Origin: Candidatus Zixiibacteriota bacterium
Lineage (GTDB): Bacteria; Zixibacteria; MSB-5A5; UBA10806
Direction of reading: 5' to 3'
Length of the DNA stretch: 43,097 bases
Assembly: GCA_020348065.1 (NCBI GenBank)
Contig: CP070742.1
Location: forward strand, 691,927-735,023
The notes under the pieces were generated by a model. The model worked only from the letters and a program-made list of their open reading frames with translations. It was not told where the DNA came from and made no database searches. A program made the position numbers and the translations under genes. This document shows positions 34,655 through 42,673 of this stretch, in pieces (the first letter of the stretch is position 1; each line of letters starts with the position of its first letter).

Positions 34655-34985
34655 TATCCTTGGCGATCTGAATAAAACCTCCGGCATTCAGGGTTCCATG
34701 CTTGTTGGAGGCGACGGGATTATTATCGCCGCCGACCTTGACGAGCGACTCGAGGACGAAACCGTGGGGGCTCTGGCGGCCTCCATAGTCTCAAATGTAA
34801 ACAAAGCCATGGAAAGGTTGAAACAGCATAACCCTGACAGGATAACTATCGAGGCGGGGGAGGGAAAGATATTCCTTAATGACGCCGGCGTGGGTATTCT
34901 TGCCGTGGTGACCGAACCGGAAGTAAACGTAGGCATGGTGAGACTGGAGATTAAAAACGCCATATCGAGAATCAAAGGACAATAG
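34647..34985 (+). CDS. roadblock/LC7 domain protein (short type)
   Basis: This 112-residue protein is little more than one roadblock domain: GIQGSMLVGGDGIIIAADL, the helix ALAASIVSNVNKAMERL and the closing strand-helix ILAVVTEPEVNVGMVRLEI. Such single-domain proteins form dimers that bind MglA-like GTPases. ATG 34647 has GGAGG 6 bases upstream and lies 8 bases inside the previous gene. Fifteen bases separate its stop from mglA. It is less similar to Myxococcus MglB than the protein encoded after mglA. Confidence 0.85.
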   Translation: MYNILGDLNKTSGIQGSMLVGGDGIIIAADLDERLEDETVGALAASIVSNVNKAMERLKQHNPDRITIEAGEGKIFLNDAGVGILAVVTEPEVNVGMVRLEIKNAISRIKGQ

Positions 34986-35000
34986 AAGGGATAGAACCCG

Positions 35001-36236
35001 ATGGCATCGATAAATTACGCATATAAAGAGATAATTTCCAAAATCGTTTATTACGGTCCGGGACTTTCGGGAAAGACCACGAACCTGCAATATGTGTTTA
35101 AAAAGGTTCCGGCGGAGACCAGAGGGGAGCTTATAAGCCTGGCGACGGATGCCGACAGGACCCTTTATTTCGATTTCCTTCCATTGAATGTCGGGACTAT
35201 TAAGGGATTCGCCACCAAATTTCAGCTGTATACCGTCCCAGGGCAGGTTTATTATAACGCAACCAGGAAGCTTGTGCTCAGGGGGGTCGATGGTATTGTG
35301 TTTGTAGCGGACAGCCAGGCTGAGAAGCTCGATGAAAATATGGAATCCTTTCAGAATTTGCAGGACAATCTGGCGGAATACGGATATGATATCGACAGTA
35401 TTCCCACAGTTATTCAGTATAACAAGAGGGATCTTCCCAGCGCCATGGAAATATCGGAATTGGAGAAAGCCTTAAATAAAAAGGGATTTCCTCATTTTGA
35501 GGCGGTTGCGCCGTCCGGCGAAGGGGTGTTCAAAACCCTGAAAATGATAAGCAAAATGGTACTTGAGGAAATTCGAAAAAACAAAATGGGCGCTCCAAAC
35601 GCGGTTAAATCTCAGCAGCCGAAACCGGAACCGGTGGGAGTTTCGGTATCCGGTTCCGGATCGACGGAAAAAACTGCGGCGGGAGATAAATCCGAAAAGC
35701 CGCAGTCATCCGCCGTTCAGGGAGAGGCCCAAGCCATCTCTGAAAAAACGCCGGAGACAGACACCGTATCACCCGCGACCGAGGAAAAATCGGAGACCGA
35801 GCAAAAACGTGAAATCCCAGGGATAGTGGAGGATTCCGATACTCTCGCAAATGTGGTGGTTTCAGACTCACAGAATCTGCCGGATGAAGAGGAAGAAGAT
35901 ACAGAAGACGGGGATCTGGAGGACACCACCGAACGGGCAATTCTTAAAGAAGAGACCGCAGTTGATGAAAAGGCGGAAGAAGAGCCGGAATCTTCGAAGG
36001 AGGCCGATTATCGAGAGCAGGAAGACAGCAGTAAGGAATCTGAAGTGGTAAGGGAACCGCTATATGAAAGATCGTCGGAGGATCAGAATTTCGATGAGGA
36101 GGCAACCCAGATATCCGATCTTAATCTGAAAAACCCGTTGCCTCTGGGAAAACCTCAGATGGCGGAAAGTCGGAAGGTGAAAAATAAACGCAAGAAGTTT
36201 GGCTTGCTGGGGATGTTTAAAAAATCGAATAAATAG
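35001..36236 (+). CDS. mglA: MglA-family small GTPase with long acidic C-terminal extension
   Basis: This 411-residue protein has residues 1-195 aligning throughout with Myxococcus MglA. Seen are the P-loop GPGLSGKTT (19-27), Arg53 in TDADRTLYFDF, VPGQ with Gln82, and YNKRD for guanine binding (140-144). Arg53 and Gln82 are the intrinsic catalytic residues of MglA, so hydrolysis should be possible. MglA sets the leading pole and recruits motility machinery. The extra ~215 residues are low complexity (Glu, Ser, Pro, Lys) and strongly acidic, ending with a basic, hydrophobic segment (KNKRKKFGLLGMFKK) suited to membrane or protein binding. Standard MglA has ~195 residues. MglB is encoded next, so the GAP pair is intact. 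Confidence 0.93.
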   Translation: MASINYAYKEIISKIVYYGPGLSGKTTNLQYVFKKVPAETRGELISLATDADRTLYFDFLPLNVGTIKGFATKFQLYTVPGQVYYNATRKLVLRGVDGIVFVADSQAEKLDENMESFQNLQDNLAEYGYDIDSIPTVIQYNKRDLPSAMEISELEKALNKKGFPHFEAVAPSGEGVFKTLKMISKMVLEEIRKNKMGAPNAVKSQQPKPEPVGVSVSGSGSTEKTAAGDKSEKPQSSAVQGEAQAISEKTPETDTVSPATEEKSETEQKREIPGIVEDSDTLANVVVSDSQNLPDEEEEDTEDGDLEDTTERAILKEETAVDEKAEEEPESSKEADYREQEDSSKESEVVREPLYERSSEDQNFDEEATQISDLNLKNPLPLGKPQMAESRKVKNKRKKFGLLGMFKKSNK

Positions 36237-36261
36237 TATTTTGAGATAAAGGAGGTCAGCA

Positions 36262-36750
36262 TTGACTCAGGAGCAGCAGGTCCTGTATGAGGATCAAATA
36301 AAGGATATAGATAAAGCTCTGGGCCAGATAATAAAAGAGTCGGAGGCCAAGTGCGCGTTGCTGGTGGATAAAGACGGGCACCTTATAACCAGGCAGGGAT
36401 TCACTCATACGCTCGATACTACGGCGCTGGCAGCCCTTCTTGCCGGAAGTTTCGCATCCACCAAAGAGATTGCCAGGCTTGTTGGCGAGCCCGAATTCTC
36501 GGTTCTTTTTCACCAGGGCAAAAAGGATCACATTCACATTTCTTTGATAGGCGAGAGGACGATTCTGGTAATCATTTTTGATGACCGTACAACAATCGGA
36601 ATGATAAGACTTTACGCCAAGGAAGTGGGAGAAAACCTCAAAAAGATTCTTGATTCCAGTATGGACGGGAAGAAAGCGGATGTTGAAATCGGCGATGATT
36701 TCGCCGAATCGGCGGACGCCAAGCTCGATGATATTTTTCAAGAAGAATAA
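36262..36750 (+). CDS. mglB: MglB-like roadblock protein (GAP partner of MglA)
   Basis: This 162-residue protein resembles M. xanthus MglB along most of its length: LLVDKDGHLITRQG, LDTTALAALLAGSF, GKKDHIHISLIGERTILVI with IIFDDRTTIGMIRL, and an acidic end AKLDDIFQEE like DDDIDNLF of MglB. MglB dimers bind two or one MglA-GTP, speed hydrolysis and mark the lagging pole. In M. xanthus mglB precedes mglA; here it follows by 25 bases. TTG 36262 is start, with AGGAGG 6 bases upstream. The order places MglB between the GTPase and the second pilus motor. Confidence 0.88.
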   Translation: MTQEQQVLYEDQIKDIDKALGQIIKESEAKCALLVDKDGHLITRQGFTHTLDTTALAALLAGSFASTKEIARLVGEPEFSVLFHQGKKDHIHISLIGERTILVIIFDDRTTIGMIRLYAKEVGENLKKILDSSMDGKKADVEIGDDFAESADAKLDDIFQEE

Positions 36751-36795
36751 CTTAATCCCTGAAAACCTGCAAGCGACAGCGGACAGGAATACAAG

Positions 36796-38490
36796 ATGGC
36801 AATAGAACTCGGCAAAATGCTGGTGAAAGCCGGGAAGATTACCGAGGAGCAGCTGCAACAAGCCCTCGAAATGCAGAAAAAAGGCGAGGGCAAATTAGGC
36901 GAGATCCTGGTAAAACTCGGGGCTGTGCCCGATGAAAATGTGATATCGGAATTCATAGGCAAGCAGCTGAATATCGGGGCCTTGCGTCTTACCGATATCG
37001 AGCTTAATCCGGAAATAGTAAAGCTGATCCCGCCGGATATTGCAAAGAAGTTCAATGTTATCGCCGTATCGAAAATTTCCAAAACGCTCATAGTTGCCAT
37101 TTCTGACCCCAATAACATATATGTTCTGGATGCCATCAAGTTTATTACCGGATGCAACATACAGCCTGTGATAGCTCCTGAAAATACCATCCATAAGGCA
37201 ATTGAATCCTATTATAAAGACAGTTCCGCTCTTAACGAGATTATCAAGGGTATTTCCGACGGGGAATTGGAATTAATTGAGGAAACCGAAGAAGACATTT
37301 CCGAACAGGATCTGCAGTCGCAGGTTCAGGATAAACCGCTGGTTAAGCTTGTGGACGGGATCATAGCCGAGGCCATTAATAAGGGAGCGTCGGACATTCA
37401 TTTCGAATGCTACGAGAAGCGAGTCCGAGTACGTTACAGGTATGACGGATCGTTGCAGGAATCGGCTCCCATTCCGTATAAATACCGCGCGGCTATTATT
37501 TCGAGGATGAAGATTATGGCCGATCTGGATATCTCGGAGAGACGTCTTCCTCAGGACGGCAGGATTAAGGTCAAGCTGGGAGGGAGGACGGTTGATTTGA
37601 GAGTGTCGGTATTGCCTACCATATTCGGCGAAAAGGTGGTTATGAGAATCCTGGATCCCAAATCGTTGATGGTCGACATGACCAAGCTCGGATTTCCCGA
37701 ACTGGCCCTGAAAAACTTCGACAGGGCGATCCATCTTCCATATGGAATGATTCTGGTAACGGGGCCGACCGGTTCAGGTAAGACGACCACTCTTTATTCG
37801 GCGCTGAAAACATTAAATACGCCGGACGTTAATGTATTGACCGCCGAGGATCCCGTTGAGTTTAACTTTGACGGAATCAATCAGGTCCTGGTCAGGTCGG
37901 ATATAGGCTTAACATTCGCCGCCGCCTTGAGATCTTTTCTAAGGCAGGACCCGGATATTGTGATGGTTGGAGAGATACGCGACGGCGAAACTGCAGATAT
38001 AGCAATTAAGGCTGCCTTAACCGGACATCTGGTATTCTCCACTTTGCACACCAATGATGCGGCATCCACGATTAACAGGCTGGTGGATATGGGAGTGCCG
38101 AGTTATCTTGTGGCGGCTTCGACGAAGCTTATAATGGCCCAGAGAATGGTCAGGAAGATATGTAATTACTGTAAGCAGGAGATAGAAGTCACTTCGCAGA
38201 TATTGGAAATGCTTCAACTTACCAAGGAAGAGGGGGCCGATTTAAAAATTTATGAAGGAAAGGGATGCGGCAATTGCAGCAACATTGGGTATTCGGGCAG
38301 GACGGGGCTTTTCGAGGTTATGCCAATCAGCCCGGCTATTGAACGAATGATCGTTGGGGGCGGGTCAACAGCGGAGATAAAACAGCAGGGGATAGAAGAG
38401 GGGATGCATACGTTGAGGTCTGCCGGACTGGAAAAATTGAAGTTGGGAATAACGTCGGTGGAAGAGGTAGTGGCCGAAACCGCCGCCTAG
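36796..38490 (+). CDS. pilB: pilus assembly ATPase PilB (second copy)
   Basis: This 564-residue extension ATPase is a paralogue of the protein encoded at 14418. It has MshEN-like motifs at 4-27 and 33-56 (LGKMLVKAGKITEEQLQ, LGEILVKLGAVPDENV), but Glu4 and Lys33 replace the usual Arg, and the second motif ends in Lys56 rather than Gln. The RecA core is intact: Walker A GPTGSGKTTT (323-332), LTAEDPVEFN, DPDIVMVGEIRDGET and GHLVFSTLHTNDA. The C-terminal tetracysteine site is CNYC...CGNC. It follows mglB by 45 bases and is followed by pilT and pilC, so it is the motor of the MglA-linked set. Confidence 0.95.
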   Translation: MAIELGKMLVKAGKITEEQLQQALEMQKKGEGKLGEILVKLGAVPDENVISEFIGKQLNIGALRLTDIELNPEIVKLIPPDIAKKFNVIAVSKISKTLIVAISDPNNIYVLDAIKFITGCNIQPVIAPENTIHKAIESYYKDSSALNEIIKGISDGELELIEETEEDISEQDLQSQVQDKPLVKLVDGIIAEAINKGASDIHFECYEKRVRVRYRYDGSLQESAPIPYKYRAAIISRMKIMADLDISERRLPQDGRIKVKLGGRTVDLRVSVLPTIFGEKVVMRILDPKSLMVDMTKLGFPELALKNFDRAIHLPYGMILVTGPTGSGKTTTLYSALKTLNTPDVNVLTAEDPVEFNFDGINQVLVRSDIGLTFAAALRSFLRQDPDIVMVGEIRDGETADIAIKAALTGHLVFSTLHTNDAASTINRLVDMGVPSYLVAASTKLIMAQRMVRKICNYCKQEIEVTSQILEMLQLTKEEGADLKIYEGKGCGNCSNIGYSGRTGLFEVMPISPAIERMIVGGGSTAEIKQQGIEEGMHTLRSAGLEKLKLGITSVEEVVAETAA

Positions 38491-38537
38491 ACTATAGACA
38501 TGAAGGATTAAGTCGATAAGGAAAAAGGGAATAAGAT

Positions 38538-39641
38538 ATGTTAACATTGCGCGAATTATTGGATAATATGGTTAAACGGGACGCCTCCGATCTCCATATA
38601 ACGGTCGGCTCGCCGCCGATTTTGCGAATTGACGGTAAATTAACCAAGACGGAATATGATATTTTAAGTCCGGAACAGACCAAAAAGCTGGCGTACTCGG
38701 TGATGAATGAGAGGCAGCGCCAGGCGTTCGAGGAGAACTCCGAACTGGATCTCTCTTTCGGGGTCGAATCGTTATCGCGTTTCAGGTGCAATGTTTTTAT
38801 GCAGAGGGGAAATGTGGCGATGGCTCTTCGCCAGATTCCGTTCAAAATACAGACATTCGACGAGCTTGGATTGCCGGAAGCGGTGGAGAAACTGGGAGAA
38901 TTGCCCAGGGGGCTGGTCCTGGTCTGCGGGCCGACCGGGTCTGGAAAATCTACGACCCTGGCCGCCCTGATAGACAAGATCAATAACGAGCGAAACATGC
39001 ACATATTGACAGTTGAAGATCCTATTGAATACTTGCATAAACATAAAAACTGTCTTGTGAACCAGAGGGAGATACATTCAGATACGAAAGCTTTCGCGAC
39101 ATCGTTGAAATACGCTTTACGGCAGGATCCCGACGTAGTACTGATAGGCGAGATGAGGGATCTGGAGACCATGGAAGCGGCGCTGACGATTTCGGAAACC
39201 GGGCATCTGGCTTTCGCGACGCTTCACACCAATTCCGCGGCCGAAGCGGTAAACAGGATTGTCGACGTATTTCCGACAAACCAGCAGGAGCAGGTCCGGG
39301 TGCAGCTGTCATTCGTTTTGCAGGCCATCCTCTGCCAGCAGCTGATTCCCAGGGTCGGGGGCGGCCGTGTGATGGCGCTGGAGATATTGGTTGCCACGCC
39401 GGCTATCAGGGCGGTTATTCGTGATGATAAGATTCATCAGATTTATTCCCTCATACAGGCTGGACAAAAGTACGGAATGAGAACGATGAACCAGTCGCTT
39501 TTCGATATATATTCCAAAAAGAAGATCACGTTAAATGACGCCATCGGGAGATCGTCCAATATACAGGAATTTGAAGAAATGATAAACAGGCACAGTTCGC
39601 AACCCGCAAATGCAAATGTGAGTTTTGCGAACCGGAAGTGA
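38538..39641 (+). CDS. pilT: pilus retraction ATPase PilT (second copy)
   Basis: This 367-residue protein has Walker A GPTGSGKSTT (131-140), TVEDPIEYLHKHK, DPDVVLIGEMRDLET and GHLAFATLHTNSA, and the AIRAVIRDDK motif close to the AIRNLIRE retraction signature. It differs from the first PilT in its N-terminus (MLTLRELLDNMVKRDASDL) and has a longer disordered tail after EFEEMINRH. Either copy could be the main retraction motor; this one, by context, may be under MglA/MglB and kinase control. It lies 47 bases after pilB and 8 before pilC. Confidence 0.94.
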   Translation: MLTLRELLDNMVKRDASDLHITVGSPPILRIDGKLTKTEYDILSPEQTKKLAYSVMNERQRQAFEENSELDLSFGVESLSRFRCNVFMQRGNVAMALRQIPFKIQTFDELGLPEAVEKLGELPRGLVLVCGPTGSGKSTTLAALIDKINNERNMHILTVEDPIEYLHKHKNCLVNQREIHSDTKAFATSLKYALRQDPDVVLIGEMRDLETMEAALTISETGHLAFATLHTNSAAEAVNRIVDVFPTNQQEQVRVQLSFVLQAILCQQLIPRVGGGRVMALEILVATPAIRAVIRDDKIHQIYSLIQAGQKYGMRTMNQSLFDIYSKKKITLNDAIGRSSNIQEFEEMINRHSSQPANANVSFANRK

Positions 39642-39649
39642 GGTAACCG

Positions 39650-40849
39650 ATGCCCGTATATGAATATAAAGGAAAGACCCTGGGCGGAAAACAGGTTCAG
39701 GGCGAACTCAAGGCCAAAAACAGGGCTGAACTGGAAAGGTTCCTGAGGGCAAACAGGATTCTCGTAACCAATGTGTCAAAGAAACCCCAGCAGATCCAGA
39801 TTAAAATCGGATCGGGCATTAAAAAGATTGACATTTCACGGTTCACCAGGCAGTTCGCCACAATGATTTCCGCGGGATTGCCCATGGTGCAGTGTCTGGA
39901 AATTCTCGGTACTCAGATGGAGTCGGCGGAATTGCGAAAGATAATAATGAAGGTCAAGGATTCCGTGCAATCCGGCGCCACGTTATCAGAGGCTCTGGGC
40001 AGGCATAAGAAGGCATTTGACGATCTATACGTGAACATGGTTGAAGCGGGTGAGGTTGGCGGCGCGCTAGATACGATTCTGGTAAGGCTTGCGCAGTACA
40101 GGGAAAAAGCCGATAAACTGATAAGAAAAGTCAAAGGCGCCATGGTTTATCCCATAGTCGTTATGGTAGTCGCGCTGGGCGTAACATTCGCGATGTTGAG
40201 ATTTATCGTGCCGGTTTTCGCCAAGATGTTCGGCGGCCTGGGCGCGGAGCTCCCCGGTCCGACACAATTCGTTCTGGGAATATCCAATTTTCTTAGAGAA
40301 CAAACGCTTTTGATTTTGTTTGTGATTGTTCTGGCAATAATAGGATTTAAGATATTTTTAAGAAATCCCAAGGGAAGGCTTGCCTGGGATTCGTTCAAGC
40401 TAAGAATGCCGCTTCTGGGGCCGCTGATGAGAAAAAGCGCCATATCGAGATTTACCAGAACGCTGGCGACCCTGCTGTCGTCCGGAGTTTCTATTCTGGA
40501 TGCTTTAAGTATAACCGCCAAAACGGCCGGCAATATGGTGCTTCAAAACGCTATTAATAAATCGATGTTATCGATTGCCGAAGGTGAGACTATCACCCAG
40601 CCGTTAAAGGATTCCGGCGTTTTTCCGCCCATGGTTACGCAGATGATTTCGGTGGGTGAGAAGACCGGCGGCATGGACGAGATGCTGGCCAAAATCGCTG
40701 ATTTCTATGATGAAGAGGTCGACACCGCGGTCGCAGCGCTGACGTCGATAATCGAGCCGGTGGTTATCGTATTCATGGGAGCCATAATAGGCGGTATACT
40801 TATCGCCATGTATCTGCCGATGTTCGATATTATCGGCAAAATTCAATAA
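39650..40849 (+). CDS. pilC: pilus inner-membrane platform protein PilC (second copy)
   Basis: This 399-residue GspF/PilC-family protein has the lead VYEYKGKTLGGKQVQGEL, two T2SSF domains (FTRQFATMISAGLPMVQCL and FTRTLATLLSSGVSILDAL) and the membrane helices (VYPIVVMVVALGVTFAMLRF, LLILFVIVLAIIGFKIFL, VVIVFMGAIIGGILIAMYLP). It resembles canonical PilC of Proteobacteria and Deltaproteobacteria-like lineages more than the first copy does, by eye. Eight bases after pilT, and followed by a terminator whose T-tract touches the next gene. Confidence 0.94.
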   Translation: MPVYEYKGKTLGGKQVQGELKAKNRAELERFLRANRILVTNVSKKPQQIQIKIGSGIKKIDISRFTRQFATMISAGLPMVQCLEILGTQMESAELRKIIMKVKDSVQSGATLSEALGRHKKAFDDLYVNMVEAGEVGGALDTILVRLAQYREKADKLIRKVKGAMVYPIVVMVVALGVTFAMLRFIVPVFAKMFGGLGAELPGPTQFVLGISNFLREQTLLILFVIVLAIIGFKIFLRNPKGRLAWDSFKLRMPLLGPLMRKSAISRFTRTLATLLSSGVSILDALSITAKTAGNMVLQNAINKSMLSIAEGETITQPLKDSGVFPPMVTQMISVGEKTGGMDEMLAKIADFYDEEVDTAVAALTSIIEPVVIVFMGAIIGGILIAMYLPMFDIIGKIQ

Positions 40850-40863
40850 GAAAATTAGAGGAT

Positions 40864-40908
40864 GCCGCTCTTTCTCATTTCTTTGATTTGCGAGAGGGCG
40901 GCTTTTTT
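40864..40908 (+). terminator. terminator-like hairpin overlapping the pilS ribosome site
   Basis: GCCGCTCTTTC (40864-40874) pairs with GAGAGGGCGGC (40892-40902), giving 11 pairs with two G-T, around a 17-base loop, followed by six Ts at 40903-40908. The ATG of the kinase starts at the very next base. The purine-rich downstream arm, GAGAGGG, is also the only plausible Shine-Dalgarno for that gene, so hairpin formation would both end transcription and hide the ribosome site. Confidence 0.75.
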
Positions 40909-42606
40909 ATGGATAACCGGATAATTCAAAAACCAGTAAGTATAATCAGCAAGAAACCCTGGTTTCTGGCCTTCAGATCAGTGACTGCTATCCTTCTGGT
41001 GATTTACGGGGCGAATTTCCTGAAATCATCCGCCTTTAATATTACGCTCCTTTCATTATATACGGCCTTTACCTTGATATACATACTCTATAATTTTGCG
41101 TCCAGATATTATTCCGAAGAGTATATGGGGAGTATAGTTATCATAATACTCGCCTGCGAATTGTTGATAGAAGGGCTGCTGGTTAACGAGGTGGGCGGTA
41201 ATTTTTCACCGTTCATCCTGTTTTTTATCATGACTATAATCTCCAGCGCCCCCTTTTTCCATCTGGTGGGATCGATTATCACCTCCACTATTGCGGGGCT
41301 TTTGTACGCCCTGCCGATCTTTTTTGACCTGTCGAATATATATGAGGGGATAATCGAACCGGCCGGGCTGGCCGGGATGGGGATTTCATCTGACGAAGCA
41401 TTCTATACAGTCTTTTTACATCTGTGCCTGTTTTATTTTTTCGCATTTATATCCGGTTATTTTGCCGAGAGACTTTTTTTCACGTCGAGGGAATTAACCA
41501 ATATCAAGCTGGAGACCGAGGAGATTCTGGAGCAGATGCGGTCGGGGTTGATGACGGTCAACGCCGAAGGAATGATAGTATATTTCAATCATACTGCCGG
41601 CCGATTACTGAATATCGATCCGGAGTACGCCAGGGGGAAAAATATCGATGAGGTGTTGTTGAGCGGTCTGGATGAATTCAAGAGATATATTGTCAACGGA
41701 TTGCGGGCGGGCAAAGCGGAGGCCAGGTCGGAATTGACTATTAGACATCCCCGACAGGGAGAAACGCCCATAGGGCTGTCGTCATCTATCCTCAGGGATA
41801 ACGATAAAAATCTAAGGGGAATAATTATTCTCTTCCAGGATCTGACCGAAGCCAAGCGGTTGAACGAAAGGATAATGGCGGCGGATCGGCTGGCTGCGGT
41901 TGGCCAGATGGCCGCCGGTATCGCGCATGAAATCAGGAATCCCCTGGCGTCCATATCCGGATCGGTCGAAGTTTTAAGGGACGAGCTGCATCTGGAGGGC
42001 GATAACGACAGGCTTCTGCAACTGATACTAAAGGAATCGTCGCGATTGAACACGATCCTGTCGGATTTCTTAAACTTCGCCCGTATCAGCAAAGCCCCTT
42101 CGGGCAGATGCGATCTTAGTGCGGTTATAAACGAGCTAAAGGATCTTATTAAAGGTGATAACGGTATCGCGAAAAATATCAAAATATCGTTCGAAGTTCA
42201 AAGGCCGGTTTTAATGGTTGTGGGGGTGGAGGATCAGATCAAGCAGATACTCTGGAATCTTATCCTCAACGCGGCCCAGGCCCTGGGGAATGAAGGGGGC
42301 ACGATTCTTATTGCTACCGAGGATTGCCAGGTCGATTCACGGTATATGGTCAAACTGAAGGTAACGGACAACGGTCCTGGTATACCGGAAGATACCAGGA
42401 AGAGGATGTTCGATCCATTTTTCACCACCAGGATCGGCGGAACCGGCTTGGGATTGCCCATCGTAGCCCGGATTGTGGATTGCCTGGGGGGCAGAATCGA
42501 CGTGGAATCGTCGTCCGGTGTCGGCGCCAGTTTTTCCGTATATCTTCCCCGGGAATTCGCGCCCAAAGCGCAAGATGATGTTCTGCAAGAGGTTGTGTTG
42601 AGCTGA
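40909..42606 (+). CDS. pilS: PilS-like membrane sensor histidine kinase
   Basis: This 565-residue kinase has six N-terminal membrane helices (about 17-190), a PAS domain (about 203-313), HisKA with phospho-acceptor His340 in AAGIAHEIRNPLAS, and an HATPase domain (N-box NLILNAAQALGN, G1 DNGPGIPEDTRKRMFDPF, GGTGLGLPIV). The architecture is that of PilS, which with PilR controls pilin transcription through sigma-54, and it follows the second pilus motor. ATG 40909 is preferred over a TTG 21 bases upstream that lies in the hairpin. No response regulator follows: the next gene is lexA, so its partner must be elsewhere. The cytoplasmic and membrane parts are complete. Confidence 0.9.
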   Translation: MDNRIIQKPVSIISKKPWFLAFRSVTAILLVIYGANFLKSSAFNITLLSLYTAFTLIYILYNFASRYYSEEYMGSIVIIILACELLIEGLLVNEVGGNFSPFILFFIMTIISSAPFFHLVGSIITSTIAGLLYALPIFFDLSNIYEGIIEPAGLAGMGISSDEAFYTVFLHLCLFYFFAFISGYFAERLFFTSRELTNIKLETEEILEQMRSGLMTVNAEGMIVYFNHTAGRLLNIDPEYARGKNIDEVLLSGLDEFKRYIVNGLRAGKAEARSELTIRHPRQGETPIGLSSSILRDNDKNLRGIIILFQDLTEAKRLNERIMAADRLAAVGQMAAGIAHEIRNPLASISGSVEVLRDELHLEGDNDRLLQLILKESSRLNTILSDFLNFARISKAPSGRCDLSAVINELKDLIKGDNGIAKNIKISFEVQRPVLMVVGVEDQIKQILWNLILNAAQALGNEGGTILIATEDCQVDSRYMVKLKVTDNGPGIPEDTRKRMFDPFFTTRIGGTGLGLPIVARIVDCLGGRIDVESSSGVGASFSVYLPREFAPKAQDDVLQEVVLS

Positions 42607-42644
42607 CTTTTGAAGTTTCACACATCTTAAAGTTTATTTTTTTC

Positions 42645-42673
42645 TTGACGATTGAACATATGAACAGTATATT
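42645..42673 (+). promoter_or_regulatory. sigma-70-like promoter of lexA
   Basis: TTGACG (42645-42650), 17 bases and TATATT (42668-42673). Transcription would start near 42680, leaving an untranslated leader of about 174 bases before the lexA ATG. Confidence 0.65.
42654..42665 (+). promoter_or_regulatory. candidate LexA operator (GAAC direct repeat) in the lexA promoter spacer
   Basis: GAAC-ATAT-GAAC lies between the -35 and -10 of the lexA promoter, where bound LexA would block polymerase. The first nine bases equal the Firmicutes SOS box form GAACATATGTTC, but the second half is GAAC instead of the inverted GTTC, giving a direct repeat. It could be a variant LexA site or chance. Confidence 0.3.
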
